A DNA stretch of 5,968 bases from JABCZZ01 sp964454545. GTDB lineage: Bacteria; Pseudomonadota; Alphaproteobacteria; Rickettsiales; JABCZZ01. Below the pieces are notes generated by a model, which did not search any database, was not told the DNA's origin, and saw only the letters and a program-made list of their open reading frames with translations. Shown one piece after another: positions 3,769-5,968 of this stretch (positions are counted from its first letter, which is position 1; each line of letters opens with the position of its first letter). The DNA is taken from positions 1 to 5,968 of the forward strand of contig CAYVTI010000068.1 in the NCBI GenBank assembly GCA_964454545.1, written 5' to 3'. Made by a program: the position numbers and the translations under genes.

Positions 3769-5565
3769 TTACATCTCCTCCAGCTCATCAATCATCCCGG
3801 CAATCACATCCAGCCCGCCCTGCCAGAAGGAAGGTTTGCTGGCGTCTAAACCGAATGGCGCGAGCAGTTCCTTGTGGCGGAAACGTCCACCGGAACTGAG
3901 CATGGTGAGGTATTTCTGCTCAAACCCGCGTGCATGTCCCCTGCTCTTTTCCTTCTCGTATGCCGAGTACAGTGAGTTCACAAGGCAATCACCGAACGCA
4001 TAGGCATAGACATAAAACGGCGTGTGGATGAAGTGTGGGATATAGGCCCAGAAATGCCTGTATTCAGGCGTAAGCTTCACATGCTTGCCGAGCGCCTCGG
4101 ACTGCACATCCACCCATATCTGCCCTATCTGATCGGGCGTGAGCTCGCCCTTCCTGCGCTGATCATGCACGCGTATTTCATATTCGCACATCGCTACCTG
4201 GCGCACTACCGTTGCCAGCATATCTTCTACTTTGCCCGCCAGGATGCTTTTGCGCCGCTTTGTATTCTTCTCGCGCGCAAGCATTTCACGGAACGCAAGC
4301 TGCTCGCCAAATACAGAAGCCGTTTCCGCAAGCGTGAGCGGCGTATCCGCCAGCAGCGCCCCCTGTCTGGCAGCCAGAAGCTGGTGCACGCCATGTCCCA
4401 GCTCATGCGCGAGCGTCATCACGTCACGCGCCTTGCCAAGGTAATTCACCAATAGGTATGGATGTACCGACGGCACGCAGGGATGCGCGAACGCGCCGGG
4501 CGCCTTGCCGGGACGCACCTGGGCATCTATCCAGCGCTTGTCGAAGAACTGCCTTCCGAGCTTGCCAAGCGTCGGCGAAAACGCGGTATAGGCGGAAAGC
4601 ACAAGCTCCCTCGCTTCTTCCCATGCATATTTGCGCTCCGGCACCTTGGGCAGCGGCGCTGCGCGATCCCAGTAGTGAAGCTGTTTTTTCTTCAGCCACT
4701 TCGCTTTCAGCTTATAATAACGGTGGGTGAGTTTCCTGTAGTTCGCACGCACGGCGGATATCAGCGCATCCACCACCTCGTCTTCCACCTGGTTGGCGAT
4801 GTTGCGCGACGAGATAGGACGCTTGAATCCGCGCCATTTATCTTCAATCTCCTTGTCTTTGGCGATGGTATTGGCAATCAGCGCAAAGGATTTGATATTC
4901 TCGCCGAGCACGCCGCCAATGGAAAGTGCCGCTTTCTTGCGCACGGACTCCTTGGTATCCGACATCAGGTGCAGCACTTCCTCCATGACAAGCTGCTTCT
5001 TGCCGACCGGGAAGCGCAGTTCGTTTATCGTTTCGTCAAAATTGCGCGACCACGCGGCATGTCCCGTCACCTGCTTTTCGTGCAGCAGCTTCTCAAGCTC
5101 GTCGGAAAGCTGGTAGGGTTTGAGTGCGCGCAGCTCCCTGAGCCACGGCGCGTAATGGGCGAATTCCGGCGCATCCATCAGTTTCTTCGCCTGCTCATCG
5201 GAAAGCTTATTGATGGAAAGCGTGAAGAACAGCAGGTCGGTGGTGATACTGGTAATCTTTTCCTGAACATTCTGGTAGAACTGGGCGATCTCCGGCCTGC
5301 TCATATCGCTTGCATAGAGTAGCTGGGCATAGCTGCCAAGCTTGCCAAGCAACTCGCTGATAGCCTCGTACTCCTTCACCGACTGCGTGAATTCCTTCGC
5401 ATCCAGATCATCTATCCTGCCAATATAGCTCGCGCAGAACGCCTTCACCAGATCTTCAGCATAATTGATGTCCTTGACAATCTGCGGCGAATTGAACTTT
5501 TCGTAGAAATCCTTGAGGTTCCATGCAGGAAGGGAAGATTCTGTCTTTGCTGCAGCTTTGGCCAT
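3769..5565 (-). CDS. pepF: M3-family oligoendopeptidase (PepF-like)
   Basis: This is a zinc metallopeptidase of family M3 that cuts short peptides in the cytosol as part of peptide turnover. The 598-residue length is usual for the pepF/M3 group. The zinc site is H387-E-L-G-H391, with E388 as catalytic base and E414 (in LAETASVFGE) as the likely third ligand, 27 residues after H387. Other family signatures are GAFAHP (357-362), the LVNYLGKARDVMTLAHELGH block leading into the zinc site, and HFIHTPFYVYAYAFG (511-525), the substrate-binding segment. The N-terminal half (about 20-330) is the helical cap. No signal peptide is present. The start is firm: AAGGAG (5577-5572) lies six bases upstream of the ATG. 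The gene is monocistronic. The long open frames on the opposite strand (for example 4462-5322) are shadows. The exact subgroup, and so the symbol, is less certain than the family. Confidence 0.95.
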   Translation of the reverse strand: MAKAAAKTESSLPAWNLKDFYEKFNSPQIVKDINYAEDLVKAFCASYIGRIDDLDAKEFTQSVKEYEAISELLGKLGSYAQLLYASDMSRPEIAQFYQNVQEKITSITTDLLFFTLSINKLSDEQAKKLMDAPEFAHYAPWLRELRALKPYQLSDELEKLLHEKQVTGHAAWSRNFDETINELRFPVGKKQLVMEEVLHLMSDTKESVRKKAALSIGGVLGENIKSFALIANTIAKDKEIEDKWRGFKRPISSRNIANQVEDEVVDALISAVRANYRKLTHRYYKLKAKWLKKKQLHYWDRAAPLPKVPERKYAWEEARELVLSAYTAFSPTLGKLGRQFFDKRWIDAQVRPGKAPGAFAHPCVPSVHPYLLVNYLGKARDVMTLAHELGHGVHQLLAARQGALLADTPLTLAETASVFGEQLAFREMLAREKNTKRRKSILAGKVEDMLATVVRQVAMCEYEIRVHDQRRKGELTPDQIGQIWVDVQSEALGKHVKLTPEYRHFWAYIPHFIHTPFYVYAYAFGDCLVNSLYSAYEKEKSRGHARGFEQKYLTMLSSGGRFRHKELLAPFGLDASKPSFWQGGLDVIAGMIDELEEM

Positions 5566-5596
5566 TTTCTGCTCCTTATGAATTATCTCAGATCAA

Positions 5597-5624
5597 TTTA
5601 TGGCTATATGTAATTCTATATCAA
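5597..5624 (-). promoter_or_regulatory. Promoter of the oligoendopeptidase gene
   Basis: On the minus strand, TTGATA (5624-5619), a 16-nt spacer and CATAAA (5602-5597) predict a start near 5590. This gives a leader of about 25 nt that includes the AAGGAG Shine-Dalgarno sequence. The surroundings are strongly A/T-rich. Five of six -35 bases and four of six -10 bases match consensus. Confidence 0.5.
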
Positions 5625-5657
5625 GATAAAAAATAAATTCTTTACTCTCCGCCACTA

Positions 5658-5735
5658 TTTGCTGAAAACGCCGGGCCCTTTGCATGTTTTCACGGCATCC
5701 GCAAACTGCGCGGCATTCAGCGTGTCAAACCTTGG
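5658..5735 (-). pseudogene. Possible decayed C-terminal coding remnant
   Basis: Between A/T-rich flanks, this GC-richer stretch reads on the minus strand as 26 codons (PRFDTLNAAQFADAVKTCKG, then PGVFSK) before a TAG at 5657-5655. The codon choice (GCC, GCG, CTG, GGC) resembles the real genes of the window. Upstream, the frame runs only through the hairpin at 5740-5758 before meeting an in-frame TAA. There is no start codon or Shine-Dalgarno sequence. It may be the tail of a lost gene or chance. I do not recognise the family. Confidence 0.2.
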
Positions 5736-5739
5736 GGTT

Positions 5740-5758
5740 CCTCCGGCAGAGCCGGAGG
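5740..5758. repeat. Perfect 8-bp hairpin (CCTCCGGC / GCCGGAGG)
   Basis: CCTCCGGC (5740-5747) and GCCGGAGG (5751-5758) form a very stable GC-rich stem with an AGA loop. No T-run follows on either strand, so it is probably a dispersed intergenic palindrome, not an intrinsic terminator. It lies in the spacer between the divergent peptidase and tRNA genes. Apart from this, the possible coding remnant and two promoters, that 330-bp spacer shows nothing I can assign. Confidence 0.7.
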
Positions 5759-5843
5759 CTTAGCATGGGAAGAGTCATATCTCTCTAACAGTACGGTGCA
5801 GTGCCAGACTGCCTTCATGCCGAACTGATTTGCAAATAATTCC

Positions 5844-5871
5844 TTTACACCACAGTGCTATTTGCTAAAAC
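5844..5871 (+). promoter_or_regulatory. Promoter of the tRNA gene
   Basis: TTTACA (5844-5849), a 16-nt spacer and TAAAAC (5866-5871) precede the tRNA by about 20 bp, predicting a start near 5878 and a short 5' trailer for RNase P to remove. The -35 matches at five of six positions and the -10 at four of six. The position relative to the tRNA supports it more than the -10 sequence does. Confidence 0.45.
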
Positions 5872-5892
5872 CTGCATTCTTAACTTCGCTTC

Positions 5893-5968
5893 GGGGGGAT
5901 AGCTCAGCGGTTAGAGCAGGGCGCTCATAACGCCTTGGTCGGGGGTTCAAATCCCTCTCCCCCCACCA
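5893..5968 (+). tRNA. ileX: tRNA-Ile2 (CAU anticodon), CCA encoded
   Basis: This is a complete 76-nt tRNA cloverleaf. The 7-bp acceptor stem is GGGGGGA with TCCCCCC (5893-5899 and 5958-5964), followed by discriminator A5965 and encoded CCA to the last base of the window. The D stem is GCTC/GAGC. The anticodon loop is CTCATAA, giving CAU. The T arm has TTCAAAT as its loop. CAU could mean elongator Met or Ile2, in which TilS converts C34 to lysidine so that it reads AUA. Ile2 is preferred because the run GGTTAGAGCAGG, the G27-U43 pair closing the anticodon stem, and the variable region TTGGTCG match E. coli ileX as I recall it. It is not the initiator: the acceptor stem starts with a true G-C pair and the anticodon stem lacks three GC pairs next to the loop in the initiator order. 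Confidence 0.9.

Noticed and set aside
4462..5322. 286-codon open frame on the plus strand
   Set aside because: It is fully antisense to the M3 peptidase, whose zinc motif, length and Shine-Dalgarno sequence are convincing. Long antisense frames are expected from codon bias.

Overview
The window looks like chromosomal DNA of an alphaproteobacterium. The reverse complement of bases 1-281 is the 5' part of a 16S rRNA gene with short V1/V2 loops and an alphaproteobacterial-type 5' end. Protein-coding regions are moderately GC-rich and the spacers are AT-rich and full of palindromes. I cannot place it more finely without a database.

Layout from left to right: (1) a partial 16S rRNA gene reading left, its long leader, and a strong promoter (TTGACA, 18 nt, TATAAC) at 560-589. 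(2) Diverging from it, a ClsC/YmdC-type phospholipase D superfamily gene with a lipoprotein signal (849-2420, + strand). (3) A repeat-rich spacer (2421-3380) with one small XRE-type regulator gene (2609-2836, - strand). The regulator lies between two same-orientation copies of a compound palindromic repeat (2430-2601 and 3189-3351). Upstream of it is a 154-bp foldback, MITE-like element (2867-3020) that carries a -10-like box and an intrinsic terminator. (4) A gene-poor AT-rich stretch (3353-3768) with a strong orphan leftward promoter (3721-3748) and a long stem-loop (3381-3468), a candidate for an unrecognised small RNA. (5) An M3-family oligoendopeptidase F-like gene (3769-5565, - strand) with its own promoter and a good Shine-Dalgarno sequence. 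(6) A 330-bp spacer with a strong hairpin and a possible decayed coding fragment. (7) A complete tRNA with a CAU anticodon and encoded CCA at the right edge, best read as tRNA-Ile2 (lysidine-modified).

The genes do not form a pathway or operon. They are separately transcribed housekeeping functions: translation (16S, tRNA), envelope phospholipid metabolism (PLD/ClsC-like) and cytosolic peptide turnover (PepF-like). The accessory character lies in the 2421-3768 spacer. I found no CRISPR array, transposase gene, toxin-antitoxin pair or recognisable new defence system.
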